Shown here one piece after another: positions 41,734-52,095 of a DNA stretch of 64,000 nucleotides. Both the position numbers and the translations under genes were made by a program. Within the stretch, counting starts at the first letter, position 1; each line of letters begins with the position of its first letter. The notes below the pieces were generated by a model. The model searched no databases. It was not told the origin of the DNA and saw nothing but the letters and a program-made list of their open reading frames with translations. This DNA comes from Suillus spraguei (taxonomy: Eukaryota > Basidiomycota > Agaricomycetes > Boletales > Suillaceae): assembly GCA_016800925.1 (NCBI GenBank), contig JABCPU010000145.1:1-64000 (forward strand), read 5' to 3'.

Positions 41734-44700
41734 TCAAGAGAATCGTTGGAAACACACCTCTGCAAGTTTACGGCCTGCGGACAAAATAGTGAGACAGGAC
41801 TGCAGATCCTTCAAACACCACTGCCTTTCGAGCCAAGAGATGAGAGAATGATTCCAGAAAGCCTTGAATGTGTGGGTAAGGCTCTCAGGCCATGGGACTG
41901 GGGTGTGCGAGAGATGAACGGCCCAGTTTTGACATGCGTATTTAAGAGCTTCGGAAGTTGAACGACTTCGTTTCCATGCTTCGTAGGCAAAACTCAAAAA
42001 AGCCATCATCGCATGGATGATCTCCATATCCAGGGGGACACGATCCTGTATTATTGCAGAGGTGGAATGATCCGGGTTCCTTAACGCCAGGAACACCGGA
42101 AACATCAAGAAATCCGGCAAATTTTTGAACTGGTGGACTAATTGCAAAGCTGATTGCGAAGGCGATGCTGCAATGACGCCATACTCTCTGGTTGCTTTCA
42201 ATGTGCTCGAGAATTCTTCCATTGTCACCCAGACAGTCGTCAACCGCCATGCCTTACCATGGAATGTTTGCAGCCAGTCTTGCCCCTCCCGGGTCCGCAG
42301 CCAGTCTCGCCCCTCCTGGTTCCGCAGCCAGTTTCGCCCGCCCTGGGTCTGCAACCAGACTTGTCCGCCTGAGTCCTGAAGCCAGTTTCGACCACCCATG
42401 GACTGTAGCCAACCCGTGGACTGCAGCAATTCATCCCCCCTCTGATACTGCAGCCACTCCCGCCCACCAAGGGTCTGTAGCCAGTGCCATCCGTCCTGAT
42501 TCTGCCACAGCCAATCCATCCTCCACCCCCCTCCCGGTCCATCTTGCCTGCCCGAGGCCGGTGGCCAGTCCACCTCCATTTGGGGCCGTATGAAGCCCGA
42601 CTTCTGCAGCCGCAGCTTGTCCGGCCACTTATCTTCATATGGATCCTCATCCTCGATTTGCGGCGAGGCTCTTCCGCCCTGGGTCCACAGCCAGTTTCTT
42701 CCGCCCCAGGTCCCCCCCAGCCAGCCTCTTCCGCCCTGGGTCTGCAGCCAATCTCCTCCGTCCTGGGTCTGCAGCCAGTCTCTTCCGGCCTGGGTCTGCA
42801 GCCAGTCTCTTCCGGCCTGGGTCTGCAGCCAGTCTCTTCCGGCCTGGGTCTGCAGCCAGTCTCTTCCGGCCTGGGTCTGCAGCCAGTCTTCTCCGCCCTG
42901 GGTCTGCAGCCAGTCTCTTCCGGCCTGGGTCTGCAGCCAGTCTCTTCCGGCCTGGGTCTGCAGCCAGTCTCTTCCGGCCTGGGTCTGCAGCCAGTCTCTT
43001 CCGGCCTGGGTCTGCAGCCAGTCTTCTCCGCCCTGGGTCTGCAGCCAGTCTCTTCCGGCCTGGGTCTGCAGCCAGTCTCTTCCGGCCTGGGTCCACACCC
43101 ATCCTCTTCCGCCCTGAGTCCGTAGCCAGTCTCTTCCGCCCTGGGTCTGCAACCAGTTATTTCCATGCTGTGTTAGCAACCAGTCTTTCGCTCCGTCTGT
43201 CTGCAGCCAAGCACGCCCATCTTGGGTCTCCAGCCAGAAATTTAATTCCGAATCACGATGGCCCCGAAGCCACAAGAGGGTGATAAGCACCTGCAGTGGT
43301 TCAGGTGGCTGGACGGTGAAAGCTAATGCATGTTTCAGATCTTGGGGGTCATAGGATTTCATAGCTTGACTGTGCTTGTTCAATTCTGAGAGTGCGTCGA
43401 AGAGGGCTGTGCTTCCTGGAATCTCGCGCCGTATCAAGCGGAGAGAGGAAAGTGCAAGTAGGGAGTGCGGTGATATGATATGTTTTACTTGAGGGAGGCT
43501 GCAGTTGGAGGGGTGGGAAACATAGTCACGGACGGATGAGTGATAGATATTCACAGGGAGACTGTGGTCGGTGGGAACATCTATGACAGACCGCAGTTGC
43601 ACCAGCACTCTTTCAACGTCCCTGCCCTCACCAGGACCCAGAAGTTCCGAAATTTGTGACATAGGTAGAGGATCTGAAAGGGCAGCAACAACGGACAAGT
43701 GCAGGTATGCCTGCGTCGGGTCAGCACACGTAGAGAGAATTCGGTCGTATAACTTGTACACCTCTGTTCCTGGAAGCAAGTCACTTGCTAGTCCGAGCAT
43801 GAGCTCAAGCCGTTCGTAGGGATCACTGTGTCGATCATCGATAAACTTCATCATCGTAGACGCCACAATGAAACGTCTCCCTGCTCGGTTCGCTAGCCGC
43901 TCGAGTTGAACCTTCGTTGGCTGCGGGAAAGTGGGAAAGCGACTTCGCAGTTTTCTAAAGGAATGTTGCAAGAAAACATAGATGTCTTCATCGACGTCCG
44001 CGCCGTCTAGTGAGATGGTGGTAGCAACGCCATGTCCAGAAATCTTCACTGGTATCTCACACACGAGCGGGTGCACATCTTCGTGCTGCATGGCTTCATG
44101 AATATGAGCTTCCGAGCGGCTTGTGACTAAAATGTGAGTCACGGGCAGATCAGGATCTCGAAGTGCTTGGGCAAGTAAGGAAATGAGTTCAGCAAGTTCG
44201 ATTTCGGATTTGTTTTCATCAAAGGGTTCGATTGTGGATTGATCAAGGGATTCTGGTGCGGATTGATCGAAGGATTCTGTGCATTCATCAAGGGCATCGA
44301 TAACGAACGCCAAAGGCGGACAGCCACACAGTCTGGATTTGAGCTGCCGCAGAGGTCTGGAAAACAACGCCTCCATCTGTTTGCGAAGAGATCCATCGGG
44401 GTGCAGAAGGGCAGGGTTCTCGAGGATCGCTTTATTCACGTGTGTCCTGACGCTGGGGAAATTACTGGCCAACTGGTAGGCAAGCGTCGCAAAGAGAAGA
44501 CCAGTTGTACGCCGATTTGTGTGCTTGCGGGAGAAAAAGAATGTTCCTGCGAGCCGCATCTCCACACTCGTCTCCTCTGTCACTTTCAGACCTCTCATCC
44601 TTTCGGCCACAGTAAACGCAACAGCAGACTTTCCGACGCCCGCTGTGCCATGGAGCCAAATGAGTCGACTCTTCGATCTGTCATCTAGTACTCCGTAGAT

Positions 44701-44823
44701 GAACTTGAGGAGGTCCACTCGGGTCCCTTCCAAGCATTTTGGATGGGGCAAACGTTCACGAGAGTCATGTTCAGCGCCCTTGACAGTGACCTGGGCCAAC
44801 TTCTCCCAAGTGCCTTCGGACAT
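41734..44823 (-). CDS. NACHT-type STAND NTPase with C-terminal WLQTQAGRD repeats, 1029 aa
   Basis: A single open exon. Residues about 28-45 (HPKCLEGTRVDLLKFIYG) lead into a NACHT NTPase with Walker A GTAGVGKS (59-66), a sensor-like FFFSRKHTNRRT and Walker B LAFVIDALDE (171-180). Behind Walker B lies an acidic insert of three 8-residue units (SFDQSAPE, SLDQSTIE, PFDENKSE). A helical region follows to about 528. From about 530 to 850 there are roughly 30 copies of a 9-residue WLQTQAGRD unit, 20 of them regular, then a 170-residue helical end. No N-terminal effector domain is seen. Fungal proteins of this type are thought to oligomerise on ligand sensing, with the repeats as sensor; here the ligand is unknown. 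The frame is intact. The start at 44823 is the first ATG; an upstream exon cannot be excluded. Confidence 0.88.
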   Translation of the reverse strand: MSEGTWEKLAQVTVKGAEHDSRERLPHPKCLEGTRVDLLKFIYGVLDDRSKSRLIWLHGTAGVGKSAVAFTVAERMRGLKVTEETSVEMRLAGTFFFSRKHTNRRTTGLLFATLAYQLASNFPSVRTHVNKAILENPALLHPDGSLRKQMEALFSRPLRQLKSRLCGCPPLAFVIDALDECTESFDQSAPESLDQSTIEPFDENKSEIELAELISLLAQALRDPDLPVTHILVTSRSEAHIHEAMQHEDVHPLVCEIPVKISGHGVATTISLDGADVDEDIYVFLQHSFRKLRSRFPTFPQPTKVQLERLANRAGRRFIVASTMMKFIDDRHSDPYERLELMLGLASDLLPGTEVYKLYDRILSTCADPTQAYLHLSVVAALSDPLPMSQISELLGPGEGRDVERVLVQLRSVIDVPTDHSLPVNIYHSSVRDYVSHPSNCSLPQVKHIISPHSLLALSSLRLIRREIPGSTALFDALSELNKHSQAMKSYDPQDLKHALAFTVQPPEPLQVLITLLWLRGHRDSELNFWLETQDGRAWLQTDGAKDWLLTQHGNNWLQTQGGRDWLRTQGGRGWVWTQAGRDWLQTQAGRDWLQTQGGEDWLQTQAGRDWLQTQAGRDWLQTQAGRDWLQTQAGRDWLQTQGGEDWLQTQAGRDWLQTQAGRDWLQTQAGRDWLQTQAGRDWLQTQDGGDWLQTQGGRGWLGGTWGGRNWLWTQGGRASPQIEDEDPYEDKWPDKLRLQKSGFIRPQMEVDWPPASGRQDGPGGGWRMDWLWQNQDGWHWLQTLGGREWLQYQRGDELLQSTGWLQSMGGRNWLQDSGGQVWLQTQGGRNWLRNQEGRDWLRTREGQDWLQTFHGKAWRLTTVWVTMEEFSSTLKATREYGVIAASPSQSALQLVHQFKNLPDFLMFPVFLALRNPDHSTSAIIQDRVPLDMEIIHAMMAFLSFAYEAWKRSRSTSEALKYACQNWAVHLSHTPVPWPESLTHTFKAFWNHSLISWLERQWCLKDLQSCLTILSAGRKLAEVCFQRFS
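42250..43240 (-). repeat. 27-bp coding minisatellite in the STAND gene
   Basis: The unit GGCCTGGGTCTGCAGCCAGT plus 7 bp (CTCTTCC) repeats with near identity from about 42720 to 43095 and with drift on both sides. Twenty-one units are regular in the protein, then a diverged spacer (about 42540-42660) and nine degenerate units. Because 27 is a multiple of three and units lack stops, other frames are also open here. Confidence 0.92.
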
Positions 44824-45335
44824 ATCCGAAAACTGGTAACGATGTTAGAGGTGAGGAGGAAATAGATATGGATGTACTCGCGTTGACTCCTCAACAAGGG
44901 GACGATGATGATCGTAACGCAGATCTGTGAGATCAAAGTCTTATTGGTCGAGTAAAGACAGTGGGGTCAGAAACCATAAGAAGCGGAGCAGCAATCACCT
45001 TGCGACTTACCAGGATGTTTATCCAAGGACCAAGGATAGAAGGCTAAGCTGTCACTTGGCTCTTTGGAGGCGGGTCGTCAAACGATGTTTTGCGTAGTGA
45101 GTCTATCTTGGGCTTAAACAGCGGCGATCATGAGGCAGTGAGTAAGGGATCGATCAAACTGTCACTCACAGAGTGATGGAAAATAAAATGAGTAAGATCA
45201 CCTGAGATCGACTGGAATGGTGTGGATGGTGGTGGAATACAGCTAAAGGACGACAGGCGCTTATCCGATAGGTTTGCAGGCTCAGGTTGGGCTCTAGTAA
45301 ATAATGTAGAATATATTTGTATGCGCTTGATGATT
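44824..45335. other. Promoter-side gap of the STAND gene
   Basis: About 510 bases between the STAND start and the left end of the transposon. No open frame; presumably holds the STAND promoter. Confidence 0.4.
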
Positions 45336-45366
45336 CCCAGTAAAGATCCAACATGACGGGGTCGGG
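45336..45366 (+). repeat. Left terminal inverted repeat
   Basis: Begins CCCAGT and shares CCAACATGA and GGG with the right end in reverse complement. Preceded by the target duplication GATGATT. Confidence 0.8.
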
Positions 45367-45403
45367 GGAAATATGATATTTCTATAATTACATAATAGTA
45401 AAA

Positions 45404-48400
45404 ATGATAAGATCTGAGATTTCCAAGGAAGATGCGTTGCACGTGTGGTTTTCGTCGTGCATCACATCGTTTTTGTCGTGCACCTGGACGGTATCGTTAT
45501 CACTCCTGTCGTCGTCGTCGTCTATCGTATCGTTCTGTGTCGTTCTCGTTGCGCATCATATCGTTTTCGTTGGCATTGTCCCAATGCAAGGGTAAGCTCA
45601 TACATTTTACAAGTTACTTGATTAACTGTAGTGTTCTTCACAGTGACGGAGTAAACCAACTGCCGGCAAGTAGACGTCGGCTTCAAGCCCACCGCGCTCT
45701 CATAAAAAGCGGGTCTGGTAAAGTAGAAAGTTCGCGGGTCGGACGGAGAAAGGGTGCTCGTCCACCAGTCGAGGTATATAAGCTCAATTTTTGTGATCGT
45801 TGTATTTTACTGACTTTGTATATAGTCTGCACCGTATCCTGGACCAGATGCAGCTCAGGACCAGCTTGATGGGCAAGTCGAGTTTCCAGATGATCCTCTC
45901 GAGGATGTTGATCATCATGACTATGAGCTTGGGGACTTGGACCACCACGAGACCCAATCCACTGGACATACACCCCTACCCGATGAACCCAATACACCCC
46001 CGCCCAATGAACCCAATACACCTCCACCTGATGAACCTAATACACCCCCACCCGACGAACCCAATACACCTCCACCTGATGAACCTAATACACCCCCGCC
46101 CGATGAACCCAATACACCTCCACCTGACGAACCCAATACACCCCCACCTGATGAACCCCAGCATCTCCCTCGGCCCCTCCACCACATTTTTAATATCAAT
46201 CAGCTTGAGGAGGAGGCTGCCTTGCCGAAGCAGACAGATGCTGTAGCTTTCATCAAGTTACTGCGGGTAGCATCTCTGGATGATCCTGTGGCAAAATTGG
46301 ATGATGCCGCGCTGAACCGGTTGCGTAATCCGTACCAGACCAGTCTCGAAATTGACAGTAGTGCTGTCCGACACGCGATTGCAACATACTTTGCATTAGA
46401 ACACTCGGCAATCAACGCATATGAGTCTATTCGACAATCCGCTATGCGCTGCCTTGAAGGCGAGGCTACTCAGATCCCTAGTTACTATAATGTCGAGCGA
46501 CTTATTGCGGAGTACACTGGTGTTGAATCAATCGAACATGATATGTGTCCAGATACCTGTGTCGCATTCATGGGTCCCTTTGCCAATCTCACACATTGTC
46601 CTATCTGCAATACAGAACGCTATGACCCTATCAAACTTCGTACCAGTGGTGGCCGAATGCATGTAGCACGCCAGAAGTTTGTCACTATTCCCCTCGGTGC
46701 TCAACTCCAAGCACTATGGCGTGACCGAGACCAAGCCCAAGCAATGGCCTATCTGCGGGAAGGAACTCAATCCTTGTTCGAAACACTTCGAGCCAATGGT
46801 GGTGTCATTGATGTTTTCGACGACTTTTTCAAGGGCCGTGAATTTTTACAGGCTGTTCAACGGGGTGATATTAAGCCTGATGATATTGTTCTGACGACCC
46901 CCCTCGATGGCGCGCAGCTGTATGAGAGCAAATTATCAGATTGTTGGATCTACATCTGGGTCATTATGAACCATGCTCCCGACCGGCGATACAAGAAAAA
47001 ATATGTCCTTCCTGGAGGTTTCATTCCAGGACCCAACAAGCCAAAGAATGTCGACTCTTTCCTATTTCCCGGTATGCACCACCTAGCTGCCTTGCAAAAC
47101 GAAGGTCTTCGCATCTGGAATGCATGGCGTGACATTGTGTTCATTTCCAACCCGTTTCTGATCTTCGTTACTGCGGACGGACCTGGGCTGGTGTATTTCG
47201 ATGGTATGGTGGGACACAGCGGAAAGAGTGGCTGTCGATTGTACTGTGGGTTACTCGGTCGTCGGAAAGGAACACATTACTACCCTGCGTTGCTAATCCC
47301 CCATCATTATGCTATCGCTGGCAGCAACCACCCTGATGTCAGTGTCTATGAGTTGCATGATCCTGACCTCACCGAATATTTCGACAACCTATTGAAACTT
47401 GTTGCTGCACCAAACACCCGCCAGTATCGCAAGCTGCGAACTGACACAGGAATCACAAAACCTTTGCTTTTACTCGGCTTACACCCATCATGCACCCTTG
47501 GAATTCCGAACTGTCTTACTCCCGATATCATGCATCTCGCACAACTACTCTCCGACCTCTTGTTGTCGTTATGGCATGGTACAATGGACCACACCTTTCC
47601 AGATCATGTCTCAATGTGGCCCTGGGCAATCTTTCGTGATGCTGAGACCTGGGAAACCCACGGAGAGGCTGTTTCTACTGCAGCGCAGCACCTCCCAGGT
47701 TCATTCGACCGCAAACCAAGAAATCCTGCCGAAAAAATTAGCTCAGGTTACAAAACCTGGGAGTATCAAGTCTACATATTCGGTCTCGGCCCTGCGCTAC
47801 TATACAACATCCTTCCCCGACCATATTGGTTAAACTACTGCAAGCTTGTTCGTGGATTTCAATTAATTAACCAGCACTCTATCAGCCGCGAAAATGCTCG
47901 TATTGCTCAAGTGTTATTCACTCAGTGGGAACTTGACTTTGAGACGCTCTACTATCAGCGCCGTGCTGAGCGTCTACATTTCATTTGACCCTGCGTACAC
48001 CAAGTCAGCCACCTCGTACGTGAGACTGTCAAGAAAGGGCCACCCATCTGCTATTCTCAATGGACCATGGAACGTACTATTGGAAATCTTGGGCAAGAAA
48101 TTCGCCAACCTTCCAATCCATATGCCAACTTGTCACGTGAGGGCGTCCGACGGTGCCAAGTTAATGCTCTAAAAGCCATGATGCCTGATCTCTCCCCTGA
48201 CAAGCCCCCCTTTCCAACAACAGCTGTTGATCTTGGAGACGGATATATTCTCTTGCATAAGCGAGATCCACGGTCAATGGTTCCTCGAGAACCAGGTGTC
48301 CAAGCAATTTTCCAGTATCTTGGTCCCCAGCGTCATGGCATCAAAATTCGCCGGTGGGCCCGTCTACGTCTTCCAAATGGACAGATAGCACGCACTGCAT

Positions 48401-48921
48401 GGAGGGAGACTATGCGCCCACCTGAAAAAGTGCGTCCTGCATGACATGTCAAGGTAGTTATTGATACTGTTGTTGTCCATATCTCACTAACATCTTTGAA
48501 GATTGTTATCGAAGGCGAAACTCGAGTTGCTGAAGTCCTATACTTCACACGATTACCTGTTAAAGCTGGTATTGATGACGACGACAACCAAATTTGGGTC
48601 TGGAAGGATGTTGCCGTCGTCTCGATGTTCTCGCTCCCTGATAAAGACCTCCTTGATTTATCTTGCCATACTGTCAGCTCGTGTCAACTTGAAGAGGATG
48701 ACATTCGCGTCATTGATCTCAAGTCTATTCTTAGTGTGGTTGGTATGATCCCACATAAACCAACTCTTCCATCTGGTGTTACTGAGGATCGTTATTTCAT
48801 GGTAGAAAAGCCAGGCCTTGATATTGCAACGTTTGGTGTGCCGTATGAAGGACATGCAGCTCAAGATGATCAGCTTGATGAACAAGAAGCAGAGGCTGGC
48901 GATGATGATGGAGGTGCTTAG
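45404..48921 (+). pseudogene. Tnp2-type (CACTA superfamily) transposase with two stops
   Basis: Exon 45826-47988 is long and open. It starts in an acidic linker with PPPDEPNT repeats and goes on to YNVERLIAEYTGVESIEHDM, FMGPFANLTHCPICNTERYD, FLFPGMHHLAALQNEGLRIW and TADGPGLVYFDGMVGHSGKS, then CRLYCGLLGRRKGTHYYPAL, LGIPNCLTPDIMHLAQLL and YYQRRAERLHFI. This is the Tnp2 transposase pattern. TGA at 47986 falls where Arg is usual, and the same frame resumes with PCVHQVSHL and QWTMERTIGNLGQEIRQ. Another TGA lies at 48442; an intron (48454-48501) leads to IVIEGETRVAEVLYFTRL and MIPHKPTLPSG. The first coding exon (before 45643) is uncertain. Both stops can come from CGA codons, so inactivation may be recent. 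Confidence 0.82.
45964..46158 (+). repeat. 24-bp coding repeat (PPPDEPNT)
   Basis: Eight head-to-tail units encode PLPDEPNT, PPPNEPNT and then PPPDEPNT repeatedly, in the disordered linker before the transposase domain. The DNA alternates between two slightly different unit versions, pointing to duplication in pairs. Confidence 0.85.
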
Positions 48922-48984
48922 TGGAGAGACTTGTTATTGTTAATTTTACAGAGTCCAGTTTCACGTCCCTCAATAAAGTATTTC

Positions 48985-49934
48985 TCATTCATTATCAAAC
49001 AATGCCTGCAGCTCTCGCTTCCGCTGACGCACAACTGAAAAGCTATCATCAACACCCGCACGGTCATACCACTTTGAGTCTTCTTCACGTGTGACGTATT
49101 TCCAGTAAATTGAATCTGGAGGAGGGGGACTTGGAGTAGCAAAGAACGAGCGTGGATCGAGCCGTTCGAGACGTGGTGGTATAGTGGTGCTTCCTGGAGT
49201 TGATGTGGCTGCTGGACTGTTTTCATCAGATTCCGGTTCAGTTGTTGAGCCTGAATCCGCGCACGGCCCTGAGGTAACTTGAAGAGGCACAATCTCTGTG
49301 TCAGATTCGGGCTCCGTAATCGAGCCAGTGCTGTCCGCGATTGGGGTCTTCGCTGGTGTGGTAGCCTGCACAGTGACATCTTCAGATTCGGGCTCCGTAA
49401 TCGAGCCAGCGCTGTCCGCGATTGGGGTCTTCGCTGGTGTGGTAGCCTGCACAATGATATCTTCAGATTCAGGCTCTGTGACCGAGCCAGCGCTGTCTGC
49501 GATTGGGGTCTTCACTGGTGTGGTAGCCTGCACATCTTCGACAAAACTTTGATGTAAGATTAGACAGTGTTACAAAGTTATTGAACGGAATAGAGAAAAA
49601 AAGCCTACAGGTCTGCAACCCAATTGTGGTTCTGTGTGCCCGGGTCAGACTCTAAAATGGGCAGTAGAGTAGAAATCTGTTGTATCAAATAACGAAATCG
49701 AGGAGGATGTTGAATCCAGTATGCGGGATCGAGAAGCATGTTATCAGATGCTGTCAAATAGGGACTGCTACTGCTCTCCGTTACGCTTGGATCACTGAGG
49801 ACAACATTGTCAAAGTCAATATCACAATTCATCTGCAAAAAGCGCAATAAAGGTAGGCTCATGGTGGTACTGGAGTAGACACTGATGTTGTACTTTGCAT
49901 ATTTTTCATTGAAGTCCAGATATGTTTTGCTCAC
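48985..49934 (-). CDS. Transposon accessory gene 1: acidic protein with 27-residue repeats
   Basis: Two exons. The first (49934 or 49860 down to 49617) contains LLRFLQMNCDIDFDNVVLSD and WIQHPPRFRYLIQQIS. A GT-AG intron (about 49616-49549) leads to the second, beginning FVEDVQATTPVKTPIADS. Three tandem 27-residue units carry the core TPIADSAGSVTEPESED (81-bp DNA repeat). The end has YWKYVTREEDSKWYDRAG and RKRELQALFDNE. No family is recognised. It is convergent with the transposase (64 bp apart) and lies wholly inside the element, so it may help transposition or be carried as cargo. Frame intact. Confidence 0.6.
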
Positions 49935-49999
49935 GTGAACAATTCCGAGTCGTCAAACACACTCACTGCATCCCCAACAAATGTCTCTCTGCTACCACC

Positions 50000-52095
50000 A
50001 TGTCCACCAGCAACATGGATTTTTCTTGTGGATCCACTGCTCGATACTCACATGATTTCACGATCCCTTCTCTTCGTGCAAATGAACAATCTTCGAGTAG
50101 ATTCAGACCACAGGCTCCCATGCCCCTATCTTCATCACTAGCTCAAGCTTCACCGGATTCATTCGATGATCTGCACACATTTGCAGGCTCTACTCCTTCT
50201 GGATTCTCTGGTGTGAGTTGCTTAATTTTTTGATACTGTCAGCTCCCAGATTATGTTCTAGGGCGCATATATGCAGCAGGCCACACCAAATTTCATTACA
50301 GCACGGCAGGTGCATGCCCTTCAAGAACAGCTCTCTATATACCAAGCACAGCTCACAGAGACTCAACTCGAGTTAAGCAAGACTATTACCGAACGCGACA
50401 CTATCAAGTCAGTCTTGTTCACCTATCATGATGATACTTAGATCACAGCCGTGTCTTATTTGTTCTAGGGCATCTTTTACTGAACTTATCAGTGTACTGC
50501 GACTTCCGGATTCCACTGACCCACTGAGTTTCAGTCTCGCAGACGACACATTAACAGGACACAACAAAGCCCATCCTTCGAAAGACTCTCACCCAAAAAT
50601 CTGTTTCTGGAGTCGAGCAGATTATGACAAATACATCGAGAATGCTGAGTCTGGGACTGGGACTCGGGGTAAAGCCCCTTGGCTAGAGCTCGAGGATGGT
50701 AGACCTGTCACAATCGAGCAACTCAAAGCAATTCGTAAGGTTCTGCGCGCAGCCTGGGCTGAATTGGTTGTTCAGAAATTGGCTCCACCCACCTGGTCAA
50801 GGATCTGTGCTACTGGCAAGAAGCTCGTATTCGATATCATGGTGAAACAGTTCCCGCTATTCCTATTTGACCACTGCGGCTGGAAACTCGAGCTGCTTTG
50901 CATCACTGATTACTCATCCTGGCGGAAGAACAATCTTGGGACTGACAGAAACTGGAAGGACGTACCAGGGAAGCTCTCAGCCAAGGAAGAGCATATCGAC
51001 GACTTGGATGAACTTGAGGTGTTGGAATTGAAACGCACTGAAGCCCGGGCTAAAGGAAATGGCAAGCGGCGCCTGTCTGACGACAGCAAAACCCTGGTCC
51101 AACAAGACCGTTTGAAGAAACCTAAATGTATGCATTTTTTTTCTCATAATTCCGATGCTCACATTACCACTAGTTGACTCAGCACTGTCTCCCCTGCTTC
51201 CCATTGAACCAAAAGGCATGTATTGTTCTTTCTTTCATTATCTTGCTAATATCAATACTGCTAGTCGACCCTGGTACTATATCACGACCTTTACTCTCAA
51301 CTGATGCTATGCCCCTGCATCCAGATCAAGATTCTGAGCCTGGCACTAGCGCCAACATCTGTGTTCCTTCGCCCATTGATGATTGTCTTGCCCTCGAAAA
51401 TACTCGCATCACGCCAACCTACCCACGCGATGCATCTGCCCCACCATTTGGAGTCCACTTACCGCAGCCCACTCCACAAGGCTTATATCTTCCCAGATCG
51501 CCTTTACGTCCGACCGTGTCTACTTCTGAAAATAAGACCTTGCCGACTTGTCACACACCAGGAACATCTCAGAACATACAACTTGAATGTGCCGACAAAG
51601 AGAATGAGATTATATTGCAGGATCCACTGTAAGTACCTCATACTGCATGCTCGTCCTTGCTACTAACTCCAATGCTATGAAAGGGCTGATATTTTCGGAC
51701 CTAACGGAATCGCCAAGACAGTCCCTGCCCCAGCACTTAGCCCAATCAAGAAGACAAACGACGATGGACCAAGTGCATCTAACAACAAGTTAGCTGCAAA
51801 AGCGGATGGAAAGAAGAAGATGCGACCAGGTGCCGCGAAGAACGCTCGGTAAGTATTAGTATGCCTGTCTCTTAATGTTTTGCACTAACCTTTGTCATGC
51901 AGAAACTTATGCGCATGGCGTTGGCTGAAGCAGGTGAACGAGACGAGTGGAACAACCGAAGAATTCCGCATGTATTGGGCGGCACTCACGCCCGCACAGC
52001 AAGATGAGTACAAGGCCGACGCAGAGCGGTTGCAGAGCGCAGGGACGTGGACAAAGGGTTCTGATTGTGCCGTCTGCAACGGCGCACTATACTAG
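50000..52095 (+). CDS. Transposon accessory gene 2: coiled-coil protein
   Basis: Start ATG at 50000 (MSTSNMDFSCGS). Exon 2 encodes QVHALQEQLSIYQAQLTETQ and LELSKTITERD, a coiled coil. Exon 3 (from about 50469) has ASFTELISVLRLPDS, ICFWSRADYDKYIENAESG, VTIEQLKAIRKVLRAAWAEL and FPLFLFDHCGWKLELLCITD. Small Ser/Pro-rich exons follow. The last, from about 51901, reads NLCAWRWLKQVNETSGTTEE and then WAALTPAQQDEYKADAERL, which resembles the end of an HMG box. Introns fit GT-AG. Proteins with the FWSRADYDKY...FPLFLFD layout are familiar to me beside fungal CACTA-type transposases, with no proven role. It could be the DNA-binding partner of the transposase. Confidence 0.6.

Noticed and set aside
42484..43283. 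Long plus-strand frames over the STAND repeat array
   Set aside because: They are by-products of a 27-bp unit without stops; no start context, splice sites or domain supports them.
45432..45592. Frame MRCTCGFRRASHRFC... as the first exon of the Tnp2 transposase
   Set aside because: Its phase would bring a stop at the next exon, and the DNA is a run of TCGT-type words better read as subterminal repeat. I left the N-terminus open.
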